DNA from: a bacterium endosymbiont of Bathymodiolus sp. 5 South
Lineage (GTDB): Bacteria; Pseudomonadota; Gammaproteobacteria; PS1; Pseudothioglobaceae
Length of the DNA: 40,650 bases
Direction of reading: 5' to 3'
Assembly (NCBI RefSeq): GCF_900128535.1
Contig: NZ_FQTR01000005.1
Span: forward strand, 1-40,650
Shown here: positions 8,730 to 15,794 of the stretch, one piece after another
How the letters are laid out: each line of letters starts with the position of its first letter
Numbering within the stretch: position 1 is the first letter of the stretch
Program-made: the position numbers and the translations under genes
The notes under the pieces: model-generated
What the model was told of the DNA's origin: nothing
The model's database searches: none
Seen by the model: only the letters and a program-made list of their open reading frames with translations

Positions 8730-9797
8730 ATGATGAGATATACCGGCTTAATTAACCATTATAAAGACAGACTACCTGTTGATGAAAACACAAACTTTAT
8801 CAGCTTAGGTGAAGGCAACACACCACTAATTCGCTTAGAAAATATCCCCACCCTACTAGGCAAAAAAGTGGATATTTATGTGAAATACGAAGGCTTAAAT
8901 CCAACCGGTTCATTTAAAGACCGCGGTATGACGATGGCAGTAACTAAGGCGGTAGAAGCAGGCTCAAAAGCCATTATTTGCGCCTCTACAGGCAATACCT
9001 CTGCCTCTGCTGCGGCTTATGCAGCGCGCGCTGGTATTAAAGCATTCGTACTCATTCCAGAAGGTAAGATTGCCTTAGGAAAATTGGCACAAGCCATGAT
9101 TCATGGCGCTGTCATTATCCAAATCAAAGGTAATTTTGACGATGGCATGCGCTTGGTAAAAGAAGTGGCTGAGCATGCGCCCGTATCCATTGTAAATTCA
9201 ATCAATCCGTTTCGTCTGCAAGGTCAAAAAACAGCGGCATTTGAGATTGTTGAAGAATTGGGCGATGCCCCTGATTACCACTGTTTACCTGTGGGCAATG
9301 CAGGTAATATTTCCGCCCACTGGATGGGCTACAAGGAATACCACCAAGATGGCAAGGCCGCCAAAACACCTGCCATGGTAGGTTATCAAGCAGAAGGTTC
9401 TGCGCCTTTTAAACAAGGGGCAATGGTGGACAATCCTGAAACCATTGCAACGGCTATTCGTATTGGTCATCCGCAAAGTTGGGATTTGGCTCATGAAGTT
9501 GAAAAAGAATCCAATGGCTGGTTTGACGCATTAAGTGATACCGATATTTTGAGCGCACAAAAACTATTAACTGAAAAAGAAGGTATTTTCTGTGAACCCG
9601 CCTCAGCCACCTCACTAGCAGGTGCGATGCGTGATATTAAAAGTGGCAAGATTCCTGAAGGCTCTACAATCGTTTGTACCTTAACAGGTCATGGCTTAAA
9701 AGACCCTGATACTGCGATTACACAATGCAAAGATACAATGATTAATATTAATCCTGTGATGGAAGAAGTTAAAAATGCAATTTTAGATAATATGTAA
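8730..9797 (+). CDS. thrC: Threonine synthase
   Basis: This PLP enzyme converts O-phosphohomoserine to threonine. The protein is 355 aa, the short bacterial form. The PLP lysine is Lys63 in NPTGSFKDRG, with the substrate loop CASTGNTSASAAAYAAR downstream. GNAGNISAHWMGY and the C-terminal VCTLTGHGLKDP support the family. A second ATG lies at 8733; AAAGGAC precedes both. It is coupled to hom upstream. Immediately downstream (4 bp) an ATPase/nuclease-like pair separates it from cysM. Confidence 0.96.
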   Translation: MMRYTGLINHYKDRLPVDENTNFISLGEGNTPLIRLENIPTLLGKKVDIYVKYEGLNPTGSFKDRGMTMAVTKAVEAGSKAIICASTGNTSASAAAYAARAGIKAFVLIPEGKIALGKLAQAMIHGAVIIQIKGNFDDGMRLVKEVAEHAPVSIVNSINPFRLQGQKTAAFEIVEELGDAPDYHCLPVGNAGNISAHWMGYKEYHQDGKAAKTPAMVGYQAEGSAPFKQGAMVDNPETIATAIRIGHPQSWDLAHEVEKESNGWFDALSDTDILSAQKLLTEKEGIFCEPASATSLAGAMRDIKSGKIPEGSTIVCTLTGHGLKDPDTAITQCKDTMININPVMEEVKNAILDNM

Positions 9798-9801
9798 TTT
9801 T

Positions 9802-11178
9802 ATGAAAATTAAACTAAAAAATCTTGGGGCAATCAAACAAGCAGAATTTGAAATAGGTGATTTAACGATCATTTGTGGTAAAAACAACACGGGGAAAACT
9901 TACACAACCTATGCTTTATTTGGCTTTTTAGATTTAAAAAACGAATTTTTACGAATAACTGTTCCTGATGCCAGTGTTGAAGATTTATTGCGTGACGGCA
10001 GTACATCCATCGATTTAATGCATTACGCCACTCAAATTGATGATATTTTACAAATAGCATGCCAAGAATACAGCAAACAATTAGCAATCACTTTTGCCTC
10101 AGAAAAGAGTTTGTTTCAAACTTCTAAATTTAGCATTGAAATTGCTAAAAATCCACCTTTAGAAAAAGAATTTAAACAAACTATTGGTAGTGGAGAGGGT
10201 GAAATGTTTTCTTTAACCAAAGAAGAAAATAGTAATATCTTATTGATTTCCTTATTGAGCAAAGAGAAAATAACATTTCCACATCACATTATTAAAGATA
10301 TTATTGCAAATTTTATTATTGAAATTTTATTTGATAATTTATTGCCGAATGTCTTTATTGCAAGTGCAGAACGAACAGGGGCGGCAATTTTTAAAGATGA
10401 GCTAGATTTTGCTCGCACTCGATTGTTAAAAGAAATGCATAAAAATAAAGACATTGACCCATTGGAATTATTGCTTAAAAATTATCATGATTATGCTCTT
10501 CCAGTTGAAAAAAATGTAGAATTTCAAAGAAAGTTGTCAAGTATATCTAAAAAAGACAGTTTTATCACAAAAGAACACCCAGAGATTCTAAAGAAATTTA
10601 ATCGTATTCTTGGTGGTAAATACCAATTAGATAAAGACGACAATTTAAACTTTCATCCAGAAAAATCAAGGGTAAAACTAGAAATAGGAGAAAGCTCTAG
10701 TGCGGTGCGCTCATTGCTAGATCTTGGTTTTTACATGAAACATATTGCCAAACCTAATGATTTGTTAATTATAGATGAGCCAGAATTAAATTTACACCCT
10801 GAAAATCAACGCCTTATTACTCAGGTTTTAGCCAACTTGGTCAATATAGGTATCAAAGTATTTATCACAACCCACAGTGATTATATTATCAAGGAATTCA
10901 GCACTTTAATTATGCTTAACGCTGACTCTGAAAATGATTATTTAAAAACAATTGCCAGTCAAGAAGGTTATTGTTCTGATGACTTATTAAAAGCACAACA
11001 AGTTAAAATGTATGTCGCTAAAAAAGAATTAGTAAAATTAGATGGCAACAGCAAAAAAACCAAAAACAACACTCTAACCTCGGTAGAAATAGACGATAAA
11101 TTGGGAATTGGAAACAGTGGTTTTGATGACACTATCGACAAAATGAATAAAATTCAACAAAGCATTATTTGGCAATAA
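9802..11178 (+). CDS. AAA (SMC/OLD-like, AAA_15-type) ATPase, candidate defence protein
   Basis: A 458-aa ATPase of the ABC/SMC-like class found in many anti-phage systems. Walker A is GKNNTGKT (26-33), close to the N-terminus. A signature-like region (EIGESSSAVRSLLDLGFY) precedes Walker B, LLIIDEPELNLHP, with catalytic Glu326. The H-loop-like VFITTHSDYII follows. Between the ATP motifs is a long helical insert (about 90-280). No TOPRIM domain is visible at the C-terminus, unlike OLD or GajA proteins. The start lies 4 bp after thrC and the stop 1 nt before the next gene, so it is cotranscribed with both. An ATPase partnered with a small nuclease-like protein resembles two-gene systems such as PARIS or Septu in layout, but I cannot assign it to either. 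Confidence 0.8.
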   Translation: MKIKLKNLGAIKQAEFEIGDLTIICGKNNTGKTYTTYALFGFLDLKNEFLRITVPDASVEDLLRDGSTSIDLMHYATQIDDILQIACQEYSKQLAITFASEKSLFQTSKFSIEIAKNPPLEKEFKQTIGSGEGEMFSLTKEENSNILLISLLSKEKITFPHHIIKDIIANFIIEILFDNLLPNVFIASAERTGAAIFKDELDFARTRLLKEMHKNKDIDPLELLLKNYHDYALPVEKNVEFQRKLSSISKKDSFITKEHPEILKKFNRILGGKYQLDKDDNLNFHPEKSRVKLEIGESSSAVRSLLDLGFYMKHIAKPNDLLIIDEPELNLHPENQRLITQVLANLVNIGIKVFITTHSDYIIKEFSTLIMLNADSENDYLKTIASQEGYCSDDLLKAQQVKMYVAKKELVKLDGNSKKTKNNTLTSVEIDDKLGIGNSGFDDTIDKMNKIQQSIIWQ

Positions 11179-11179
11179 A

Positions 11180-11725
11180 ATGGATGATTTTGAATTATTG
11201 CAGCAATTATTTGGCGATAAATTAATTCAAGCAGAAGAAGGTGGATATGGAAGACCTCAATTAATTCTTCAAGAAGAGGATTGCTACTCTATCTGTATTA
11301 GAAATGTACCTGAGAATGTCGTTGCCATTAAAACAGATAGTTTTCCAGATTTAAGACACTTTTTCCACTGCTCTAGTAATGTGGGTCAATGTAAGCGCGC
11401 AGATTTTGTTGTTATTAGTAATGACAAAAAGTTAATTTTTATTGAACTTTCTACTACTAAAAAACAAACAAAAGAGGTTGAGCAACAATTACAAGGCGCA
11501 CAATGTGTTATAGAATATTGTCGCAGTATTGGTGAAAAATTTTACCAATGCGATTCTTTTTTGAAGGACTATAATCCCTATTTTGTTAGTATTTATAACA
11601 TCGGTGTTGATAAAAAAACCTCAACAAGTATATTAAATGAAGGAAATAATAATAGCCCCAACAATTTTCTTAAAATAAACGCACCGAATAACATACAATT
11701 TAAGCAACTATGTCACAAAAGATAA
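11180..11725 (+). CDS. Small PD-(D/E)XK nuclease-like partner of the AAA ATPase
   Basis: A 181-aa protein of unrecognised family. The segment CKRADFVVIS followed by KLIFIELSTTKKQ puts Asp75, Glu89 and Ser91 in a D-Xn-ExS arrangement on two predicted beta strands. This resembles the core of PD-(D/E)XK nucleases in which the Lys is replaced or moved (Lys94/Lys95 are close by). A helix rich in Gln and Glu follows. No signal peptide or membrane segment is visible. It starts 1 nt after the ATPase stop and its 3' end overlaps the cysM start by 16 bp, so all three are probably translated together. A nuclease effector controlled by the ATPase is inference only. Confidence 0.6.
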   Translation: MDDFELLQQLFGDKLIQAEEGGYGRPQLILQEEDCYSICIRNVPENVVAIKTDSFPDLRHFFHCSSNVGQCKRADFVVISNDKKLIFIELSTTKKQTKEVEQQLQGAQCVIEYCRSIGEKFYQCDSFLKDYNPYFVSIYNIGVDKKTSTSILNEGNNNSPNNFLKINAPNNIQFKQLCHKR

Positions 11726-12615
11726 TACACAAAACCATAGAGCAAACCATCGGCAACACACCACTGGTACGCCTACAGCGCCTTAATCCTAATCCATCTA
11801 ATGTTATTTTGCTTAAGCTTGAGGGTAACAATCCTGCGGGTTCGGTAAAAGACCGCGCCGCATTGAATATGATTAGCCAAGCTGAGGTGCGCGGTGAAAT
11901 TAGTGTCGGTGATACCTTGATTGAAGCTACCAGTGGCAATACAGGGATTGCTTTGGCAATGGTGGCAGCAATTAAAGACTATAAAATGATATTGATTATG
12001 CCTGAAAATCTCTCCCAAGAGCGTAGAGATGCGATGGTAGCATATGGTGCTGAGTTGATTTTGGTCAGCGAAGCAGCGGGGATGGAAGGTGCACGAGATT
12101 TAGCCGACACCATGGAAAAAGAAGGCAGGGGCAAGCAACTTGACCAATTCTCTAATAGAGATAATTCAGGTGCACATATCAACACCACTGCACAAGAAAT
12201 ATGGCAAGATACCAATGGCGAGGTTACGCATTTTGTCTCGGCTATGGGGACGACTGGCACGATTATGGGGGTGTCTGAAACCCTCAAAAAGCACAACCAA
12301 GCCATTCAAATTATTGGGGTGCAACCCGAAGACGGGGCAAAAATTGCAGGCATTCGTCGTTGGCCAAAGGCATATTTACCTAAAATATTTGATGCTGCTA
12401 AAGTTGATGCAATCATGGATGTCTCACAAACTGCCGCCGAACAAACCACCCGTGATTTGCCCACAAAAGAAGGTATTTTTGCTGGCGTATCGTCTGGAGG
12501 TGCCGTGTCTGCTGCTATTGAGCTGTCTAAGCAAGTGGATAATGCGGTGATTGTGACTATCGTTTGCGACCGAGGCGATCGCTATCTTTCTACCGGATTA
12601 TTTAATAAAAATTAA
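11710..12615 (+). CDS. cysM: Cysteine synthase B (O-acetylserine sulfhydrylase)
   Basis: This PLP enzyme makes cysteine from O-acetylserine and sulfide (CysM can also use thiosulfate). The 301 aa match CysM length. The PLP lysine is Lys47 in NPAGSVKDRA, the substrate loop is EATSGNTGIAL, and the phosphate-binding loop is SAMGTTGTIMG. The C-terminal CDRGDRYLSTGLF is typical of CysM. The first 16 bp lie inside the preceding nuclease-like gene, so its own ribosome site must be within that gene. Its stop codon lies inside the 18-bp palindrome that precedes the TAC module. Confidence 0.96.
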   Translation: MSQKIIHKTIEQTIGNTPLVRLQRLNPNPSNVILLKLEGNNPAGSVKDRAALNMISQAEVRGEISVGDTLIEATSGNTGIALAMVAAIKDYKMILIMPENLSQERRDAMVAYGAELILVSEAAGMEGARDLADTMEKEGRGKQLDQFSNRDNSGAHINTTAQEIWQDTNGEVTHFVSAMGTTGTIMGVSETLKKHNQAIQIIGVQPEDGAKIAGIRRWPKAYLPKIFDAAKVDAIMDVSQTAAEQTTRDLPTKEGIFAGVSSGGAVSAAIELSKQVDNAVIVTIVCDRGDRYLSTGLFNKN

Positions 12616-12628
12616 CTTATAAGTTAAT
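12611..12628. promoter_or_regulatory. 18-bp perfect palindrome, candidate TAC operator
   Basis: ATTAACTTATAAGTTAAT is a perfect palindrome covering the cysM stop and ending 1 nt before the toxin ATG at 12630. Dyad sites at this position are usual binding sites for the XRE antitoxin of HigBA-like operons. No clear separate -35/-10 pair was found. Confidence 0.5.
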
Positions 12629-12629
12629 T

Positions 12630-12993
12630 ATGAAAAGAAATAAGGTAAAATTATTCGGTGATGGTGAAATAGAATTTTATATTGACGAGGAAAATAAAGA
12701 CAACATAATAGACTTCTTAGATGAGAAAGGTATGGATAAGTTACGCCATATCTTTTCAAGAATATGTAATGGAAAACAACCACCAAAGGATGTCTATAGT
12801 CAAGAAAATTATGATAAAAATATTAAAGATGTAACCGCAATTAAATTTAAAGGAACAAGCTTTAACAATGCACGAATTTATTGCAAAGATTATGGTAAAA
12901 ATAAACCAAGAATTATTGAAAAGTAAAAAACAAAAAAAACTTACATACAAAGAAAAGAGTTTAATAAAAAAGGTAAATGACTATGACTACTAA
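12630..12993 (+). pseudogene. HigB/RelE-like toxin of a TAC module, frameshifted near its 3' end
   Basis: The uninterrupted frame (12630-12926) gives 98 aa, starting KVKLFGDGEIEFYIDEENK and containing VTAIKFKGTSFNNARIYCKDYG. This pattern fits HigB/RelE-type toxins paired with XRE antitoxins. The protein stops early at TAA 12924. In the +1 frame, translation continues as LLKSKKQKKLTYKEKSLIKK and ends at TAA 12993, overlapping the antitoxin start. That Lys-rich tail (KKxxK...KEKxLIKKVxxYxY) is the expected C-terminus of such toxins. The gene therefore appears broken by a 1-nt insertion or a (3n+2)-nt deletion around 12896-12921, which has an A5 run and AATTATT. Alternatives are programmed frameshifting or a sequencing error. 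The repaired length, about 121 aa, fits the family. If really broken, the toxin is probably inactive. Confidence 0.75.
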
Positions 12994-13402
12994 ATATACC
13001 AACCAAGAGGCAATTGATTTTTTCCATGATATTTTCAATCCCACAGGCGATGCACTAATTGACACTAAAGCTTATGATTTGATGGGGCAATACTTAACCC
13101 AAATAGAGCAAGTACTAGACCAGCAATCAATGACGCAAAAAGACTTGGCAAATAAAATCGGCACATCTGCCAGTTATATTTCTCAGTTTTTTAATTTTAA
13201 TAAATTAATTAATTTCAAAACATTGGCAAAAATAGAGCTGGCATTAGACATTAACTTTGAATTAAAACAACCTATTACAGATAGTGTGAGAAACGAGAAT
13301 AATATTATTCCTGTAACAGAAAAAATTTCCATTAGTAATGAAGAATTTCCCGTTAGTAATGAAGAATTTCCCGTTAGTAATGTTGAATTGTATGCAGCAT
13401 AA
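12977..13402 (+). CDS. XRE-family antitoxin with C-terminal chaperone-addiction-like tail
   Basis: A 141-aa DNA-binding antitoxin. Residues about 44-95 form a helix-turn-helix (VLDQQSMTQKDLANKIGTSA, then SYISQFFNFNKLINFKTLAK). The roughly 45-residue tail after residue 96 is low-complexity and hydrophobic/acidic, with a tandem SNEEFPV repeat. Antitoxins of toxin-antitoxin-chaperone modules carry such a tail (ChAD), which the SecB-like chaperone must bind to keep the antitoxin stable. ATG codons lie at 12977 and 12983; AAGG at 12970-12973 favours 12983. It overlaps the frameshifted toxin reading frame and is followed 3 bp later by the chaperone gene. It probably represses its own operon through the palindrome at 12611. 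Confidence 0.85.
   Translation: MTMTTKYTNQEAIDFFHDIFNPTGDALIDTKAYDLMGQYLTQIEQVLDQQSMTQKDLANKIGTSASYISQFFNFNKLINFKTLAKIELALDINFELKQPITDSVRNENNIIPVTEKISISNEEFPVSNEEFPVSNVELYAA
13331..13390 (+). repeat. 21-nt tandem repeat in antitoxin tail
   Basis: Almost three copies of a 21-nt in-frame unit (13331-13351, 13352-13372, partial 13373-13390) encode (I/V)SNEEFP. Copy-number change would alter the antitoxin tail by seven residues per step without changing frame. Confidence 0.9.
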
Positions 13403-13405
13403 AAT

Positions 13406-13858
13406 ATGAAAACACAAAATTCACCCTTACAATGTCAAGCAAGTTTTTTAAACTCATTATCAGTTAAAGCATTTGTCCCTAAACAGGGTATTAAAGAATC
13501 TCTTTCAATGTCTGATTATGTAATAGATTTAAATTTTGATATTTTAGAAGACGCTAATGAGGCGAATGAATTTATGGTTCGCATTGAAATAGATATTAAC
13601 AACAAAGGTAAAAAAATGCCTGGTTATGTTATTTCATTAAAAACAGACTATATATTTCAAATAACAGATATTGGGTTAGATGAAACTGCTATTAATAATT
13701 TAAAAACCCTATCAGCAATCTCAATCTCTATTGCCAAACTACGAGGGGATTTAGAGCGTATGACCCAATCATATCAATTTGGCATATACAACCTGCCTTC
13801 CATTGATATGAAAGATTTGCTTACAAAAAAAAACGCTTTAATTGATCCTAAAAAGTAA
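13406..13858 (+). CDS. SecB-like chaperone of the TAC module
   Basis: A 150-aa protein with a SecB-like pattern: beta strands alternating through the middle (NEFMVRIEIDINN, then GYVISLKTDYIFQITDI), then two helices. The end, SIAKLRGDLERMTQSYQFG followed by LPSIDMKDLL, matches the SecB layout in which a conserved Arg helix precedes LxPxxFxxLF-type residues. No signal peptide is present. Genuine export SecB is usually a stand-alone gene, so its position straight after an XRE antitoxin points to the TAC class (compare M. tuberculosis HigB1-HigA1-Rv1957). It is expected to bind the antitoxin tail and protect it from proteolysis. The ATG lies 3 bp after the antitoxin stop. Assignment rests on pattern and context, not a search. 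Confidence 0.75.
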   Translation: MKTQNSPLQCQASFLNSLSVKAFVPKQGIKESLSMSDYVIDLNFDILEDANEANEFMVRIEIDINNKGKKMPGYVISLKTDYIFQITDIGLDETAINNLKTLSAISISIAKLRGDLERMTQSYQFGIYNLPSIDMKDLLTKKNALIDPKK

Positions 13859-13902
13859 AACTCTTTTATAAACCTTGAATTAAAGCATTTTTTATACATA
13901 TC

Positions 13903-13926
13903 TTCCATAAACATATATTTATGGAA
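13903..13926. promoter_or_regulatory. Hairpin upstream of the ClC gene
   Basis: TTCCATAAA (13903-13911) and TTTATGGAA (13918-13926) form a 9-bp stem with a 6-nt loop. It lies between the SecB-like gene and the ClC start, flanked by two direct copies of AAAGCATTTTT. It could be a weak terminator for the TAC operon or a leader structure. Confidence 0.4.
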
Positions 13927-13940
13927 AAGCATTTTTAATA

Positions 13941-15221
13941 ATGAAAAGATACATTACCCACCAATTTCCCAATGAGTTAAAAACTTATGCGTTACTAACG
14001 CTTGCCAGTGTTTTAACAGTCGTGGCTGTTACTTTTTTCTTATCTGTTAGTGGATTTTCACAGCATGTTTTTAAAACTTTCATTGTTGAACATCCTATTT
14101 TAAATTTTATTATTACACCAATTACTTTTGTGGTGATTATTTATTTTGCCAAACAGTATTGTCACTTTGTGCAGGGTAGCGGTATTCCACAACTCATTGC
14201 CGCTACTGACTCTCGTAATAAATCTATTCGTGAGCAATTACTTTCTTTTAGGGTGGCAGCGGGAAAAATAGGTTTGATTTTTTTGGCGATGTTGGGGGGT
14301 GCACCCATTGGCATTGAAGGGCCTAGCATTCATATTGGTGGCTCAATTTTTTATGGCTTTAATCGTTTTATCAAACTCAATCGCAAGTTTTTAATTCATG
14401 CCCTGATTGCCATTGGTGGTAGCGCAGGACTGATTGTAGCGTTTAATGCACCTATTGCTGGTGTGTTGTTTGCTTATGAGGAAATCGGCAGAAACCTAAA
14501 AAAACAAGCTTTAATTCTTATTACAATTGTGAGTGCAATGGTTTATTTATTGGCCGTTATTTATCGCGGCAATACACCTTATTTAGGTGACCTATCTTCA
14601 CATTCATTTGACTTAAGCTTAATTTGGCAACTATTGCCTTTGGTGATTGTCACAGGGATTTTGGGTGGTTTATTTTCTATGGCAACACTTTATTTGATTA
14701 AAAAATTTATTGCCCATACCAAAACCAAAGTTATTACTATTGCTTTGTTGCTGGGTGTTGTTGTTGCGATTTTTAATTATTTGTCTGCGGGGAAAATTGC
14801 AGGTTCTGGACACGCTGAAGTTTTGCAAATCCTTAATAACAAACCACTAGGCTTAGACTTTGTTGTGATGAAATACTTTGCCACACTCAGCTCATTTGTA
14901 TCCACCATTCCAGGTGGCGTCTTTATGCCAAGTATTTCAATTGGTGCAGGGCTTGGCTCAGAAGCAGCTAATTTCTATACACAAATTGATACACAAGTTG
15001 TGATAATAATGGCAATGATTGGGTATTTAAGTGCGGTGATTAGAGCGCCACTTACTTCTACTTTTGTCGTTCTTGAAATGACGCTAAGCCTGCATTTGTT
15101 AATACCAGGATTAGTGGTTGCCTTTGTTGCTAGTTTTATCTCTAAACAAATCTATAAGCAACCTATCTATGAAGCATTGGCTGATAATTATCTTAAATTA
15201 TCTAAATCTAAAAAGGCTTAA
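13941..15221 (+). CDS. ClC-family chloride channel / H+/Cl- antiporter
   Basis: A 426-aa integral membrane protein with the ClC selectivity motifs: GSGIPQ (79-84), GIEGPSIHIG (124-133, with gating Glu126) and GGVFMPS in the second half. The usual Arg before that Glu (GREGP) is Ile here. A second acidic pair in VLFAYEEIGRN sits where the internal proton glutamate of antiporters lies, so Cl-/H+ exchange is likely, possibly for acid or ion homeostasis. There is no cytoplasmic CBS domain. Its stop overlaps the 3' end of the convergent hemJ gene by 14 bp. Confidence 0.93.
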   Translation: MKRYITHQFPNELKTYALLTLASVLTVVAVTFFLSVSGFSQHVFKTFIVEHPILNFIITPITFVVIIYFAKQYCHFVQGSGIPQLIAATDSRNKSIREQLLSFRVAAGKIGLIFLAMLGGAPIGIEGPSIHIGGSIFYGFNRFIKLNRKFLIHALIAIGGSAGLIVAFNAPIAGVLFAYEEIGRNLKKQALILITIVSAMVYLLAVIYRGNTPYLGDLSSHSFDLSLIWQLLPLVIVTGILGGLFSMATLYLIKKFIAHTKTKVITIALLLGVVVAIFNYLSAGKIAGSGHAEVLQILNNKPLGLDFVVMKYFATLSSFVSTIPGGVFMPSISIGAGLGSEAANFYTQIDTQVVIIMAMIGYLSAVIRAPLTSTFVVLEMTLSLHLLIPGLVVAFVASFISKQIYKQPIYEALADNYLKLSKSKKA

Positions 15222-15630
15222 CCACCACTAAAATAACAATTGCCACTAATATTAAGACTGGAAACTCGTTAAACCAACGATAGAAAATATGCGAATAGGT
15301 GTTTTTATCCGCTTTGAAAACTGACAATAAATACCCACAATAAAAATGATAAGCAATCAGTGGCATAACCAGTGCCAACTTAGCATGTAGCCAATATTGA
15401 GTGCTATAAACTACCCAGTTATCAATCACCATCCAAGCACCTAATATTGTTGCCAAAACAAAACTCGGCATCATAATACCGCGATAGAGTTTACGCTCCA
15501 TCACTTTAAAACGCTCAATACTCACTTGGTCATCACTCATGGCATGATAAACAAAAAGGCGCGGCAAATAAAACAAAGCCGCAAACCAAGTAATCACACT
15601 AATAATATGAAAGGCTTTTATCCACAACAT
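15208..15630 (-). CDS. hemJ: Protoporphyrinogen IX oxidase HemJ
   Basis: HemJ is a membrane enzyme that oxidises protoporphyrinogen IX to protoporphyrin IX in haem synthesis. The ATG at 15630 gives 140 aa starting MLWIKAFHIISVITWFAALF, the family's start with its conserved His. GGAG lies 8 nt upstream; an upstream start at 15651 is less likely. Other family features are LPRLFVYHA, MERKLYRGIMMP, WLHAKLALV and YRWFNEFPV. Four hydrophobic segments are visible. It is transcribed leftward and converges on the ClC gene, with a 14-bp overlap of coding ends. Confidence 0.93.
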   Translation of the reverse strand: MLWIKAFHIISVITWFAALFYLPRLFVYHAMSDDQVSIERFKVMERKLYRGIMMPSFVLATILGAWMVIDNWVVYSTQYWLHAKLALVMPLIAYHFYCGYLLSVFKADKNTYSHIFYRWFNEFPVLILVAIVILVVVKPF

Positions 15631-15672
15631 CAAACAACTCCGAACAAACAAACAATAACTATTATTATAGTA

Positions 15673-15755
15673 GAGACCTTTGCATAAATATGAATAATCA
15701 CCTATTCGGCAAAACTTGTCATTTTGCTAATCATCTCTATTGATGCAAAAGTCTC
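15673..15755. mobile_element. Short MITE copy, 83 bp
   Basis: The ends GAGACCTTTGCATAAATA and ATGCAAAAGTCTC are the terminal inverted repeats of the palindromic MITE family found four more times in the window. A perfect 5-bp target duplication TAGTA flanks it (15668-15672, 15756-15760). The centre of the full element is missing. It lies between hemJ and the FAD/FeS oxidase gene, 39 bp before the proposed start of the latter. Confidence 0.88.
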
Positions 15756-15794
15756 TAGTAAAATAAATGCAGTTTAACAACCCTCTTTACAAAC

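Noticed and set aside
9802-11725. Direct assignment of the ATPase pair to PARIS, Septu or Gabija
   Set aside because: No DUF4435/TOPRIM, HNH or helicase features are visible in the partner. Only the general two-gene layout agrees.
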